A stretch of 64,000 bases of DNA from UMGS1781 sp045628105 (GCA_045628105.1 JAZQOX010000016.1:1-64000), one strand, 5' to 3'. Shown: positions 50,733-60,589, numbered from the stretch's first letter. The notes: generated by a model not told the origin, from the letters alone. Made by a program: numbers and translations.

Positions 50733-51743
50733 ATGAAACAGAACCATAAAACTTCAAAAGGTATAACCCTAATTATATTAATAGTAACAGTAATAATTTT
50801 AATGATACTTGCAGGAACAAGTATGACGTTAATATCAAGACACAATGCTGCAAAAATTGCACAAGATGCTATAGATAATGCAAATGACAAATATGCTGAA
50901 GACGAAAAAATGAAAAATGAGCTACTTAGCACAGAGATAACAGAAGGTATAAAAGGAACTACACTACCAAGTTGTAAACATGAATTTGGTTCATGGGATG
51001 AAGAGGCTCAAGAAGCAGATAATGGAACTTGTTTTATTACACGTACATGTACAAAATGTAATGGAGTAGAATATAAAAAAGTATATAAAGTTACATATAC
51101 AGGAATAAACACACAAGGCAAAGATTATCCACGATATATAGATGTTTGGGGAAAGTTAAACGTTACATTTGAAGATGATATACCTTACAATGTTGTGCCA
51201 TATATAGATGGATTAAAACTAGAGTACAACAAATATAATTATGAAAATGGAACGCTAGTAATTAATAACGTAGAAGGCAATGTTGAAATAAAATACATAG
51301 AAAAGGCATATATAAGGGCTTTACCGATTGGAGGGTATTTTAAAAATTCAACATATTTAACAAATATAAAAACAGTAAGCTTTGTAAAAGGAGTATACGA
51401 TAAAAATGCAATTAAAATATGGGATTTGACCGATACAACCAAAACGTCTGCAGGAACTGTTATAGCATGGTTGGATAATAATTGTAATTTATACATAGGT
51501 TCAGACTTTGAAATATATACAACAAATTTAAGTTATGCATTCTATAACATGAGTGGTGTAACAAAGATAACATTTGATAATTTAAACATAAGAGAAAACA
51601 CAATAACAACATATACAGCTATGTTTTTTGGAATTTCAAACACAATATCAATTACAGTAAAAGATGCGGCAGCGGCAACATTTATTAATGCTAGACTAGC
51701 AGAATCAAATATAACAGGTGCAACAGTAACATGTGCAAATTAG
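50733..51743 (+). CDS. Prepilin-like surface protein with C-terminal repeat-like domain
   Basis: 336 aa. Prepilin-type N terminus SKG-ITLIILIVTVIILMILAG, followed by a coiled region, a four-Cys segment (CKHEFGSW...CFITRTCTKC), a beta-rich middle (InlB/SLH-like VTYTGINTQGKDYP) and a C-terminal DUF285/BspA-like part (TNLSYAFYNMSGVTKITFDNLN). ATG 50733 has GGAGG upstream. Its last residues and TAG stop lie inside a palindromic repeat (51731-51766). Confidence 0.75.
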   Translation: MKQNHKTSKGITLIILIVTVIILMILAGTSMTLISRHNAAKIAQDAIDNANDKYAEDEKMKNELLSTEITEGIKGTTLPSCKHEFGSWDEEAQEADNGTCFITRTCTKCNGVEYKKVYKVTYTGINTQGKDYPRYIDVWGKLNVTFEDDIPYNVVPYIDGLKLEYNKYNYENGTLVINNVEGNVEIKYIEKAYIRALPIGGYFKNSTYLTNIKTVSFVKGVYDKNAIKIWDLTDTTKTSAGTVIAWLDNNCNLYIGSDFEIYTTNLSYAFYNMSGVTKITFDNLNIRENTITTYTAMFFGISNTISITVKDAAAATFINARLAESNITGATVTCAN

Positions 51744-51766
51744 GGACAGTCCCCAATTTGCACATT
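51731..51766. repeat. Short palindromic repeat (GGGAC family), copy 5
   Basis: atgtgcaaatt / aatttgcacat arms around agggacagtcccc, followed by T6. The TAG at 51741-51743 ends the preceding gene. Confidence 0.8.
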
Positions 51767-51847
51767 TTTTATTTAAAATTTATAAAAACTCTTTAAAAAA
51801 ATAGCAAAATAGTATAAAATAATATAAAAGTTAAAATAGGAGTTTTT

Positions 51848-53536
51848 ATGAAGAAAAAATGGGAATTTTATACGCAAGATGAAACACTTGTAAAACATGT
51901 TTCAGAAGAGCATGGCATATCAAATTTATTAGCTAAAATTTTAATTAACAGAGAGATAATTGAAAAAGAACAAATTAATATATTTTTAGACCCAAAGAGA
52001 AACAATTTTCACGATCCATTCCTTATGAAAGATATGGATAAAGCAGTTGAAAGAATTATTAAAGCCATAGAAAATAACGAAAAAATATTAATTTATGGTG
52101 ACTATGATGTTGATGGAATAACAAGTATTACAGTTCTTAAAAAATTCTTGAATGAGAGAGGATTAACTGTAGATTACTATATTCCAAACAGATTAGAAGA
52201 GGGATATGGGCTAAACAAAGAAGCTATTAAAGAAATTGCAAGTAAGGGATATAAGCTTATGATAACCGTTGATTGCGGAATTTCCGGAATAGAAGAAATT
52301 GAATATGCAAATTCTTTAGGTATAGAAACAATTATAACGGACCACCATGAACAATCTGAAAAACTTCCAAATGCATACTGTGTTGTTAATCCAAAAAGAA
52401 AAGATAGTACATATCCGTTTAGAGGTTTAGCAGGAGTTGGAGTTGTATTTAAATTAATACAGGCAATTTCAATAAAACAAGAATTAGACGAAAAAGAATT
52501 TCTAAAATATTTGGATGTAGTTTGCATAGGAACAATATCAGATATAGTTCCATTGGTTGACGAAAATAGAGTTATAGCAAAACTTGGATTAATGCTTGTT
52601 GGAAGAACAAAAAATATAGGACTAAAAGAATTAATAAATGATATAGGATATAAAGAAATAAATTCTACAATGGTATCTTTTGGAATAGCTCCAAGAATTA
52701 ATGCATGTGGCAGAATGGGAGAACAAGAAAGAGCGTTAAAATTATTTTTAACAGATAATATTGAAGAAGCCAAAGGGATAACCGCAGAGCTTAACGAATA
52801 TAATTTGCAAAGACAAAAAACAGAAAAAACAATATATGAGCAAGCAATGCAAAAACTTGCAGATGAAGATATAAATAAAATTAGCACAATAGTAATTGCA
52901 GGAGAAAATTGGCATCATGGTGTTATTGGAATAGTTGCATCAAGAATAACAGAAAAATTCTTCAAACCAACAATATTAATTTGCATGGAAGGAGAAGAAG
53001 GAAAAGGATCAGGAAGAAGTGTTCCTGGATTCGATTTACATTCAGCATTAGAAGAAAGTTCAGAATTTTTAAGTAAATATGGTGGACACGAAATGGCGGT
53101 TGGACTATCTTTACCTAAAAATAAATTTGAACAATTTAAAATACATTTTGAAGAAATAGCAAAAGAAAAAAATATAAAACAAATAATACCTGTAATTAAT
53201 ATAGATTGTGAAATTTCAAAGAAAGATTTAACTAAAGAAACAATTAACCAAATAAAATTATTAGAACCATTTGGAGAAAAAAACAAACAACCTTTATTTG
53301 CATATAAAAATCTTAAAATAGCATCAATAAGAGCTTTATCAGAAGGAAAACATTTAAAACTTGTATTAAAAGATGGAAACGATATAATTGAAGCAATAGG
53401 TTTTAATTTAGGAGAGCTTTCAAATGAATACTTAATAGGAGATAAAGTTGATGTTGTTGGAACATTAGAAATAAATTCATTTAATGGGCAAGACACAATA
53501 CAAATTAACTTAAAAGACATAATGAAATCAATATAG
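51848..53536 (+). CDS. recJ: Single-stranded-DNA-specific exonuclease RecJ
   Basis: 5'-3' exonuclease used in recombination and base-excision repair. 562 aa, the short form. DHH-family motifs: DYDVDGIT near residue 84, VDCGIS, TDHHE, and the C-terminal DHHA1 motif GSGRSVPGFDLHSAL with KYGGHEMAVGLS. AGGAG precedes the ATG. Followed 29 nt later by relA. Confidence 0.96.
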   Translation: MKKKWEFYTQDETLVKHVSEEHGISNLLAKILINREIIEKEQINIFLDPKRNNFHDPFLMKDMDKAVERIIKAIENNEKILIYGDYDVDGITSITVLKKFLNERGLTVDYYIPNRLEEGYGLNKEAIKEIASKGYKLMITVDCGISGIEEIEYANSLGIETIITDHHEQSEKLPNAYCVVNPKRKDSTYPFRGLAGVGVVFKLIQAISIKQELDEKEFLKYLDVVCIGTISDIVPLVDENRVIAKLGLMLVGRTKNIGLKELINDIGYKEINSTMVSFGIAPRINACGRMGEQERALKLFLTDNIEEAKGITAELNEYNLQRQKTEKTIYEQAMQKLADEDINKISTIVIAGENWHHGVIGIVASRITEKFFKPTILICMEGEEGKGSGRSVPGFDLHSALEESSEFLSKYGGHEMAVGLSLPKNKFEQFKIHFEEIAKEKNIKQIIPVINIDCEISKKDLTKETINQIKLLEPFGEKNKQPLFAYKNLKIASIRALSEGKHLKLVLKDGNDIIEAIGFNLGELSNEYLIGDKVDVVGTLEINSFNGQDTIQINLKDIMKSI

Positions 53537-53565
53537 AAATCATTTCTACATAGAGGTGGAAAAGC

Positions 53566-55758
53566 ATGGAAAATATAAATAAAACAATTGATGATATACT
53601 AAAAAGATTAAAATTAAATAAGAGAAAAATAAATTCAGCATTAATACTAAAAGCATATAATTTTGCGAAAAAGTATCATACAGGACAAAAAAGAATGTCT
53701 GGAGAAGAATACATAATTCATCCACTTAATGTGGCATATACTTTAGCAGATTTAAGCTTAGATGACGCAACAATATGTGCTGCACTTTTACATGATGTTG
53801 TAGAAGATACTGAAATAACAAACGAAGACTTAATAAAAGAATTTGGAGAAGAAATTGCAGAAATGGTTGCAGGAGTAACAAAATTAAGCAAAATCCAATT
53901 CCAAACAATAGAAGAAGAACAAGTTGAAAATTATAGAAAAATGTTCTTAGCAATGGGAAAAGACATAAGAGTAATTCTTATAAAACTTGCAGATAGACTT
54001 CATAATATGAGAACACTTTCAAACTTAAAAAGAGAAAGACAAATAGCAAATGCAAAAGAAACAATGGATTTATATGCACCACTTGCAAATAGACTAGGTA
54101 TTTATTCTTTAAAGTGGGAACTTGAAGATCTAGCATTTAGATATTTATATCCAGAAGAATATAGAGATTTGGTATTAAGCATAGAAAAGAAAAGAGAAGA
54201 AAGAATAGAATTCATAAACAAAATAATGGACGAAATTCGAATTGCTCTAAAAAAAGAAAAAATTGTTGCAGAAGTTACAGGAAGAGCAAAACATTTATAC
54301 AGTATATATAGAAAAATGCAAAGAGATAATATAACACTAGATCAGGTTTATGATTTATTTGCATTAAGAATAATTGTAAACTCAGTAAAAGATTGCTATG
54401 CAGCAATTGGAGTAGTACACGATTTATATACACCAATGCCAGGAAGGTTTAAGGACTATATAGCTGTTCCAAAACCAAATATGTATCAATCAATACATAA
54501 TACACTTTTGGGACCAAAAGGAACACCATTTGAAGTTCAAGTACGTACATGGGATATGCACAGAATAGCAGAGTTTGGTATAGCAGCACACTGGGCATAT
54601 AAAGAAGCAAACAAATTCAAAAAATCCAATGTAATTGTTGAAGAGGATAAATTAGCATGGCTTAGAGAATCACTAGAATGGCAAAAGGATATGCAAGATC
54701 CAAATGAATTTTTAAAAACATTAAAAACAGAACTATTTGAAGATGAAGTTTATGTATTTACACCAAAGGGACAAATAAAAACATTGCCAAGAGATGCAAC
54801 ACCAATAGATTTTGCATACACAATACATGCAGAAGTTGGTCACAGAATGGTAGGATGCAAAATAAACAGCAGAATGATGCCAATAATTACGCCATTAAAA
54901 AGCGGAGATATAGTAGAAATTATAACTTCAGATACAGCAAAAGGACCAAGTAGAGATTGGCTAAAAATTGTAAAAAGTTCTAGTGCAAAAACACGAATTC
55001 AGCAATGGTTTAAAAAGAATGAAAGAGAAGCAAACATAGAAAAAGGAAAAGACATTCTAGACAAGGAAATAAAAAAAATAGGAATGAGTCATAGCGATTT
55101 GTTCAAACCAGAATGGATTCAAATAGTTTTAAATAGATATAACTATCAAACAACGGAAGACATGTTTGCAAATATAGGATTTGGAGGAATATCACCAAAT
55201 AAAATAATAACAAGATTACTAGAAGAGTACAAAAAAGAACATGAAGAAGATGTAATAGAAGCAAAACTACAAGAACTTGCAACAGAAAAACCACGTAAAA
55301 CAAAAGCGCCAAAATCTGGTGTAGTAGTAAAAGGAATAGATAATTGTTTAGTAAAATTTTCTAAGTGTTGTAATCCTGTACCAGGTGATGATATAATAGG
55401 TTATATAACAAAAGGAAGAGGAGTTTCAATACATAGAAAAGACTGTACAAATTTAAAAGATTTACTTTCTGAAGAAGAAAGAATAATAGAAGTAGATTGG
55501 TACAATGATCAAGAAATTTCAGAATACAATGTAGATATACAAATTCTTTCAAACGACAGAACAGGACTACTTTCAGATATTGTAAAAGAAGTAACAACAC
55601 AAAAAATAAACATAATGGGAGTAAATACAAGAACAAGTAAAGATAGAATTGCAACAATAGATATGACACTAGAAGTTCACGATATAGAACAATTAAACAA
55701 AGTAATAAAACAAATACGAAAAATAGACAGCGTATACGAGGTAACACGTAAAAAATAA
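53566..55758 (+). CDS. relA: Bifunctional (p)ppGpp synthetase/hydrolase Rel
   Basis: 730 aa, full long RSH protein: HD hydrolase domain (LLHDVVEDT), synthetase domain (GRFKDYIAVPKPNMYQSIHNTLLGP), TGS domain (VFTPKGQIKTLPRDATPIDFAYTIH), zinc-finger/CC domain (SKCCNPVPGD, RGVSIHRKDC) and ACT domain. Makes and degrades the stringent alarmone. Since both catalytic motifs are intact it should be bifunctional. AGAGGTGG precedes the ATG. Confidence 0.96.
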   Translation: MENINKTIDDILKRLKLNKRKINSALILKAYNFAKKYHTGQKRMSGEEYIIHPLNVAYTLADLSLDDATICAALLHDVVEDTEITNEDLIKEFGEEIAEMVAGVTKLSKIQFQTIEEEQVENYRKMFLAMGKDIRVILIKLADRLHNMRTLSNLKRERQIANAKETMDLYAPLANRLGIYSLKWELEDLAFRYLYPEEYRDLVLSIEKKREERIEFINKIMDEIRIALKKEKIVAEVTGRAKHLYSIYRKMQRDNITLDQVYDLFALRIIVNSVKDCYAAIGVVHDLYTPMPGRFKDYIAVPKPNMYQSIHNTLLGPKGTPFEVQVRTWDMHRIAEFGIAAHWAYKEANKFKKSNVIVEEDKLAWLRESLEWQKDMQDPNEFLKTLKTELFEDEVYVFTPKGQIKTLPRDATPIDFAYTIHAEVGHRMVGCKINSRMMPIITPLKSGDIVEIITSDTAKGPSRDWLKIVKSSSAKTRIQQWFKKNEREANIEKGKDILDKEIKKIGMSHSDLFKPEWIQIVLNRYNYQTTEDMFANIGFGGISPNKIITRLLEEYKKEHEEDVIEAKLQELATEKPRKTKAPKSGVVVKGIDNCLVKFSKCCNPVPGDDIIGYITKGRGVSIHRKDCTNLKDLLSEEERIIEVDWYNDQEISEYNVDIQILSNDRTGLLSDIVKEVTTQKINIMGVNTRTSKDRIATIDMTLEVHDIEQLNKVIKQIRKIDSVYEVTRKK

Positions 55759-55768
55759 AATGTATTGG

Positions 55769-55790
55769 TCGCCGCCCTCGGCGACACGAC
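55769..55790. other. Small GC-rich hairpin between relA and hisS
   Basis: gtcgccg / cggcgac stem around ccct; unlike the AT-rich surroundings. Could be an attenuator or a remnant of an element. Confidence 0.35.
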
Positions 55791-55810
55791 ACAAGAAAGG
55801 AAATAAAAAA

Positions 55811-57121
55811 ATGCAAAAAACACAGGCAAAAACATTACCAGGATTTATGGAATTATTACCAAATGAACAGGTATTATTTAATCAAATGAAAGAAACAATA
55901 CAAAAAACATACGAAAAATTTGGATTTCTACCAATAGATACACCAGTAATAGAAAGTACAGAAGTATTACTTGCAAAAGCTGGAGGAGAAACAGAAAAGC
56001 AATTATACACATTCACAAAAGGAGACAGCGACTTAACTTTAAGATTTGATTTAACAGTGCCACTAGCAAAATATGTTGCAATTCACAGCAATGAGTTAAG
56101 CTTTCCTTTTAGAAGATACCAAATAGGAAAGGTATACAGAGGAGAACGCGCACAAAAAGGAAGGTTTAGAGAATTTTATCAATGTGATATAGACGTAATA
56201 GGAGATGGCGAATTAAATATTATAAACGATGCGGAAATTCCAAGCATTATGTATGAAATATTTAAAAGCTTTGGACTAGATAACTTTACAATAAGAATTA
56301 ATAACAGAAAAATATTGAACGGCCTATTTGAAACAATAGACGCAAAAGAGCAATCAGTTGATATAATGAGAATAATAGACAAAATAGAAAAAATAGGAAC
56401 AGAAAATGTAAAATCTGAACTTAAAGAATTAAACATAAGTGAAGATAACATTAAAAAAATAATAGAATTTATACAAATAAACGGAACAACAGATGAAAAA
56501 ATACAAGCATTAGAAAATTTAAAATTTGAATCTAAAAGCTTTAAAGAAGGTTTACAAGAATTAAAAGACGTAATAAAATATATAAGACTATTTAATGTTC
56601 CAGACGAATACTTTACAGTTGATGTAAGTATTGCAAGAGGATTAGATTATTATACAGGAACAGTTTATGAAACATTCTTAAACGATTATAAATCAATAGG
56701 AAGTATATGCTCAGGCGGAAGATATAATGATTTAGCAGGTTACTATACAGAAAAAAAATTACCAGGTGTTGGAATGTCAATAGGACTTACAAGACTATTC
56801 TATATATTAAATGAAATTAACCTAATAAAAACAGGCAAAAAATCAATTTCTGATATACTAGTAGTTTCAATGTTACAAGATTTAGCTCCAGCAATAGAAA
56901 CGGCAAATAAACTTAGACAAAAAGGAATAAACACAGAAGTATATTTTGATGATAAAAAAATAAAAAACAAATTTAAATATGCAGATAAATTAAAAATACC
57001 ATATGTAATTGTTATAGGAGAAGATGAATTACAAACAGGAAAACTAACACTAAAAAATATGGAAACAGGAGAACAAGAACAAAAAACACTAGAAGAAATT
57101 ATAGCAAAAATAAAAGACTAA
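55811..57121 (+). CDS. hisS: Histidyl-tRNA synthetase
   Basis: 436 aa class II synthetase. Motif 2 region RRYQIGKVYRGERAQKGRFREFYQCDID, His-specific ARGLDYYTGTVYE near residue 278, motif 3 GVGMSIGLTRL. ATG 55811 by homology and AAGGAAA upstream; the ORF reaching 55760 covers the GC-rich hairpin and is not real coding. Confidence 0.95.
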   Translation: MQKTQAKTLPGFMELLPNEQVLFNQMKETIQKTYEKFGFLPIDTPVIESTEVLLAKAGGETEKQLYTFTKGDSDLTLRFDLTVPLAKYVAIHSNELSFPFRRYQIGKVYRGERAQKGRFREFYQCDIDVIGDGELNIINDAEIPSIMYEIFKSFGLDNFTIRINNRKILNGLFETIDAKEQSVDIMRIIDKIEKIGTENVKSELKELNISEDNIKKIIEFIQINGTTDEKIQALENLKFESKSFKEGLQELKDVIKYIRLFNVPDEYFTVDVSIARGLDYYTGTVYETFLNDYKSIGSICSGGRYNDLAGYYTEKKLPGVGMSIGLTRLFYILNEINLIKTGKKSISDILVVSMLQDLAPAIETANKLRQKGINTEVYFDDKKIKNKFKYADKLKIPYVIVIGEDELQTGKLTLKNMETGEQEQKTLEEIIAKIKD

Positions 57122-57124
57122 AAA

Positions 57125-57150
57125 AAGCGGACATATAAAGTCCGCAATAA
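57125..57150. terminator. Bidirectional terminator
   Basis: gcggac / gtccgc stem with A-run and T-poor side, between convergent hisS and the FeoA gene. Confidence 0.7.
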
Positions 57151-57157
57151 AAAATTA

Positions 57158-57388
57158 CTAAAATTCACAAATAATATGTTTAGCATCTTCTTCACGAAGA
57201 GCAATAGTTGAACCACGAATTAAATAAGCACGAGGGTCACCAAAAGGACTTTGCAAAACGGCTTGAATAGAAGTACTAGGTACCATACCAAGATCCAAAA
57301 GTCTTCTATGAATAGGACCAATAGAATTTATGGAAACAACCTTTCCACATGAATTCATAGGTAATTTATCTAACGTAACAGTATTCAA
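57158..57388 (-). CDS. FeoA-domain protein
   Basis: 76 aa SH3-like FeoA domain: LPMNSCGKVVSINSIGPIHRRLLDLGMVPSTSIQAV and GDPRAYLIRGSTIALREEDAKHI. Usually regulates the FeoB iron transporter; feoB is not in the window. Starts at TTG 57388 with GGAGGG 7 nt upstream; the longer ORF to 57727 is a shadow of dut. Confidence 0.88.
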   Translation of the reverse strand: MNTVTLDKLPMNSCGKVVSINSIGPIHRRLLDLGMVPSTSIQAVLQSPFGDPRAYLIRGSTIALREEDAKHIICEF

Positions 57389-57467
57389 ATTAATCCCTCC
57401 ACTATAGTTTATGCTTTTTATTGTTAAAAGTGAGAAAAGGATGTTTAAAATGAAAGAGGAGTAAAAT

Positions 57468-57932
57468 ATGGAAAAACAAAGAGGATTTGAAATTGCAAAA
57501 GGATTTGAAAATTTCAAAATTAATTTACCAGTAAGAAAAACAAAATTTTCAGCAGGATATGATATAGAAGCGGCAGAAGATACAATTATACCAAGCTTCA
57601 AAAAGGGAATGAAGCCAACACTTGTAAAAACAGGAATAAAAGCATATATGGGAGAAGATGAAGTATTAATACTAGCTAACAGAAGTTCAAACCCAGGGAA
57701 AAAAGGTTTGATTTTAGCAAACAGCATAGGAGTAATAGATAGTGACTACTATGGAAATCCTGATAATGATGGACATATAATGTTCGCATTTTACAATATA
57801 AAAGATGAAGACATAGAAATAAAAAAAGGAGAAGCAATAGGACAAGGAATTTTCCAAAAATTCTTAACAGTAGATAACGACATAAGTCAAGGAGAAAGAA
57901 AAGGCGGATTTGGATCAACAAGTGCTAATTAA
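57468..57932 (+). CDS. dut: dUTP diphosphatase
   Basis: 154 aa trimeric dUTPase: motifs AGYDIEAAED, NRSSNPGKKGL, NSIGVIDSDYYGNPDNDGHI and the C-terminal RKGGFGSTS that closes the active site. Removes dUTP to keep uracil out of DNA. AGAGGAG precedes the ATG. Confidence 0.95.
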   Translation: MEKQRGFEIAKGFENFKINLPVRKTKFSAGYDIEAAEDTIIPSFKKGMKPTLVKTGIKAYMGEDEVLILANRSSNPGKKGLILANSIGVIDSDYYGNPDNDGHIMFAFYNIKDEDIEIKKGEAIGQGIFQKFLTVDNDISQGERKGGFGSTSAN

Positions 57933-57952
57933 TTTTAAAATTGGAGGTACAT

Positions 57953-59989
57953 ATGAAAAGAGAACAAGGGTCTATTACAATAATTACGTTAGTAACAGTT
58001 TTATTTATAATGTCATTTGTAGTAAGTACATTTTTTATTGTGGAAAACAGAAGACAAGCACAATTAGAAACAAAAAGAGAAACAATAAGAATATATGAAA
58101 ACGGAATTGATGATTTAGATGGATTGTATCAAAATCTTATAGCAAAAGCAAATGAAACGCAAAACAGAAGAAAACTTCCTACAATTTATCAAGAGGTAGA
58201 ATATGTAGAAAGCACGGGAACACAGTATATAGATACAGGTGTTATTCAAAACAGAAATACTAATTTTGAACTTGAAGTGGAACCAACAAATGTTGCATCA
58301 GTACAAGCTTTATTTGGAACAAGAATATCACAGACAGCAGGAGGATCTTTTAATATATATATACTTAGTGCTTCAGATGTAAGGTGGGATTATAATAAGA
58401 CAAATACGAAGACTATAAAGTCAAAAGTAGGGCAAAAATTAGAAATAAAAAAAATAAACGATCAATTTATTATAGAATCACCAGAAGACTCAAAAACACT
58501 TACAATTAATATTACAGATCTTGCAACAACAAGTCCTATTACAATTTTTACAATAAATCAAGATACAGATGGTCCTGACCAAAGATTTGCTAAAGCAAAG
58601 TTGTTCAATTGTAAAATTTATGACGGAGATAATCTAATAAGAGAATTTGTACCATGTTATAGAAAAGCTGATGATGTAATAGGATTATATGACATAGTAA
58701 ATGATGAATTTTATAAAAATGAAGGAACAGGAAAATTTTTAAAGGGTAATGATGTAGTAAAAAAAGAAAAGAAAACTCCTGGCCTATATGATGCACAAGG
58801 AATAAAACTATGCACATGGGAAGAAAGCGGGATGGATGTTGAAAATTACCATATTGCAAGTAATACTTCATCACCTTATTATGTTTTAAATAATAAATAC
58901 AAAACAGCAACTCAAGTTATATTACCAGATACAATCTCTAAAATTGGATATTCTGTATTTGAAGATTGTACAAATTTGACGAATATAACAATACCTAATA
59001 GTGTAACAACAATAGAATACTATGCTTTTAGAGGATGCACAGGATTAGAAAGCGTGGAACTTCCGGCATCAGTGTCAAGCGTGGGTGATGGAGCATTTAG
59101 TGGTTGTTCTTCATTATCTCATGGGGTTATTCAAAATGCAAATATAAAAACAAATTCAATGAATCCAGGAAATTATGTTTTTACAGGATCTGATATTACA
59201 GATATAGTATTTAATGGTACAAAGGCTCAGTGGATTTCCACTTTCTCTAATACAAATTGGACTACAGATAATGCTGCAATCACTATTACATGTACTGATG
59301 GAATTTCACATACAGTGCCAACCATGCCACCACCATGTCTTACAGGAGATATGCTAGTTGATGTAGTAGAAGAAGATGAAAAAGGAAAGAAACGACGCAA
59401 GAAAAAGAAAATAAAAGATATAACGTATAATGATGAAATTCTAGTATGGGATTTTGACAAAGGCGAATTTGCAACAAGTAAACCATTATGGATAAAGAAA
59501 GCACAAATAGCAAACCAATACAATTTATTAAAATTTGAAAATGGTATAGAATTAAAAACAGTAAGTCAACATAGAATATTTAATAAAGAAGCAGGAAAAT
59601 TCACATATACAATGACAGAAGATACGCCAATTGGAACAACAACATTCTTAGCAGATGGAACTGAAACAAAATTAGTAAGTAAAGAAGTTGTAGAAGAATT
59701 TGTTGAATACTATAATGTAATAACAAATTATCATATGAATTTATTTGCAAATGGAATATTAACATCTTGTAGATTTAATAACTTATACGAAATAAAAGAT
59801 ATGAAATTTGTAAAAGATGACAGAAAATTAGCATCTAGAGAAGAATATTCAGAAATACCAGATGAATATTTCCATGGATTACGTTTAGCAGAACAACCTA
59901 AAGAAGTAAATAGAGGAAACGACGTATGCCACGCAAATTCAATAGTAGAACATATTAAAAATGTTTATATAGCAAATGAAATACACTAA
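57953..59989 (+). CDS. Prepilin-like surface protein with leucine-rich repeats and a C-terminal Hint domain
   Basis: 678 aa multidomain protein. Prepilin-type N terminus GSITIITLVTVLFIMSFVVSTFF; a LamG/concanavalin-like region (VEYVESTGTQYIDTG, residues about 80-240); BspA-type repeats (VFEDCTNLTNITIPNSVTTIE and AFRGCTGLESVELP, about 330-400); then a Hint (intein/hedgehog-like) domain: Cys462 in CLTGDMLVDV, TVSQH with His540, and NYHMNLFANGILTSC near 592-606. About 72 residues follow it. ATG 57953 has GGAGG upstream. The Hint domain may self-cleave the C terminus or join it to another molecule; this is inference. Not in an obvious operon with pilus genes. Confidence 0.8.
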   Translation: MKREQGSITIITLVTVLFIMSFVVSTFFIVENRRQAQLETKRETIRIYENGIDDLDGLYQNLIAKANETQNRRKLPTIYQEVEYVESTGTQYIDTGVIQNRNTNFELEVEPTNVASVQALFGTRISQTAGGSFNIYILSASDVRWDYNKTNTKTIKSKVGQKLEIKKINDQFIIESPEDSKTLTINITDLATTSPITIFTINQDTDGPDQRFAKAKLFNCKIYDGDNLIREFVPCYRKADDVIGLYDIVNDEFYKNEGTGKFLKGNDVVKKEKKTPGLYDAQGIKLCTWEESGMDVENYHIASNTSSPYYVLNNKYKTATQVILPDTISKIGYSVFEDCTNLTNITIPNSVTTIEYYAFRGCTGLESVELPASVSSVGDGAFSGCSSLSHGVIQNANIKTNSMNPGNYVFTGSDITDIVFNGTKAQWISTFSNTNWTTDNAAITITCTDGISHTVPTMPPPCLTGDMLVDVVEEDEKGKKRRKKKKIKDITYNDEILVWDFDKGEFATSKPLWIKKAQIANQYNLLKFENGIELKTVSQHRIFNKEAGKFTYTMTEDTPIGTTTFLADGTETKLVSKEVVEEFVEYYNVITNYHMNLFANGILTSCRFNNLYEIKDMKFVKDDRKLASREEYSEIPDEYFHGLRLAEQPKEVNRGNDVCHANSIVEHIKNVYIANEIH

Positions 59990-59994
59990 ATTAG

Positions 59995-60085
59995 AATTTG
60001 GGGACATGTTTTTTCAAAAGGAAGGATGGAATTAAATCCTTCCTTTTTTATGGAATTTGGGGACACGCACCTTTTTCCATTTTGA
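59995..60085. repeat. GGGAC-family fragments, copies 6a and 6b, around a terminator
   Basis: aatttggggacatg (59996-60009) and ggaatttggggacacgcacc (60052-60071) flank the terminator at 60016-60049 (aaaggaaggat / atccttccttt with T6). Confidence 0.65.
60016..60049 (+). terminator. Terminator after the Hint protein gene
   Basis: aaaggaaggat / atccttcctttt stem followed by T run. Confidence 0.85.
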
Positions 60086-60090
60086 AAGTA

Positions 60091-60127
60091 AAAAGGACAA
60101 TTTCAAATAAAATGAAATTGTCCTTTT
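60091..60127 (-). terminator. Terminator after the SASP gene
   Basis: aaaaggacaatttca / tgaaattgtcctttt, 15-bp perfect stem. Confidence 0.85.
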
Positions 60128-60149
60128 AAATTACCAAAAGTAAATAAAA

Positions 60150-60356
60150 CTATTTACTTAACATTTGACTTTCAGCTTTTTGAATCATTTTCTTAACCAT
60201 GTTGCCACCGATTCTACCAGCATCTCTTGAAGATATATCACCATTATATCCTTCTTTTAAGTTAACACCAACTTCAGAAGCAACTTCATATTTAAATCTG
60301 TTTAAAGAATCTTTTGCTTCAGGTACTAATGTTCTATTTGAATTTGTGTTTGCCAT
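60150..60356 (-). CDS. Alpha/beta-type small acid-soluble spore protein
   Basis: 68 aa. Binds and protects spore DNA. Conserved parts: LNRFKYEVASEVGVNLKEGYNGD (around the GPR protease site) and SSRDAGRIGGNMVKKMI. AGGAGGTG precedes the ATG. Evidence, with spoVM, that this organism sporulates. Confidence 0.95.
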   Translation of the reverse strand: MANTNSNRTLVPEAKDSLNRFKYEVASEVGVNLKEGYNGDISSRDAGRIGGNMVKKMIQKAESQMLSK

Positions 60357-60589
60357 TTTTGTTTCACCTCCTAAGATACGAAATAATCAATTAAAAGCAT
60401 TGTTAAAGCTTTTCAACATTATGATGTGCATTAAATTAAAAAATAAACTAGAAATTTTTTCAAATAAAAATATTACAAAAATATTACAAAAATATTAAGA
60501 GTTTATTACAAAAATCAAAAATTGTTGAATTGATTATTTTTTTGATGTAAAATTATCATAAATAATGAGAAAAATAGGGGGAATTTATC

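Noticed and set aside
57676..57921. Leucine-rich ORFs on the strand opposite to many genes
   Set aside because: They are shadows of A-rich coding sequence read in reverse, with no ribosome sites or domains.
9431..60085. CRISPR array from the repeated GGGAC palindromes
   Set aside because: Copies are scattered across the window at gene ends with no regular spacers or cas genes.
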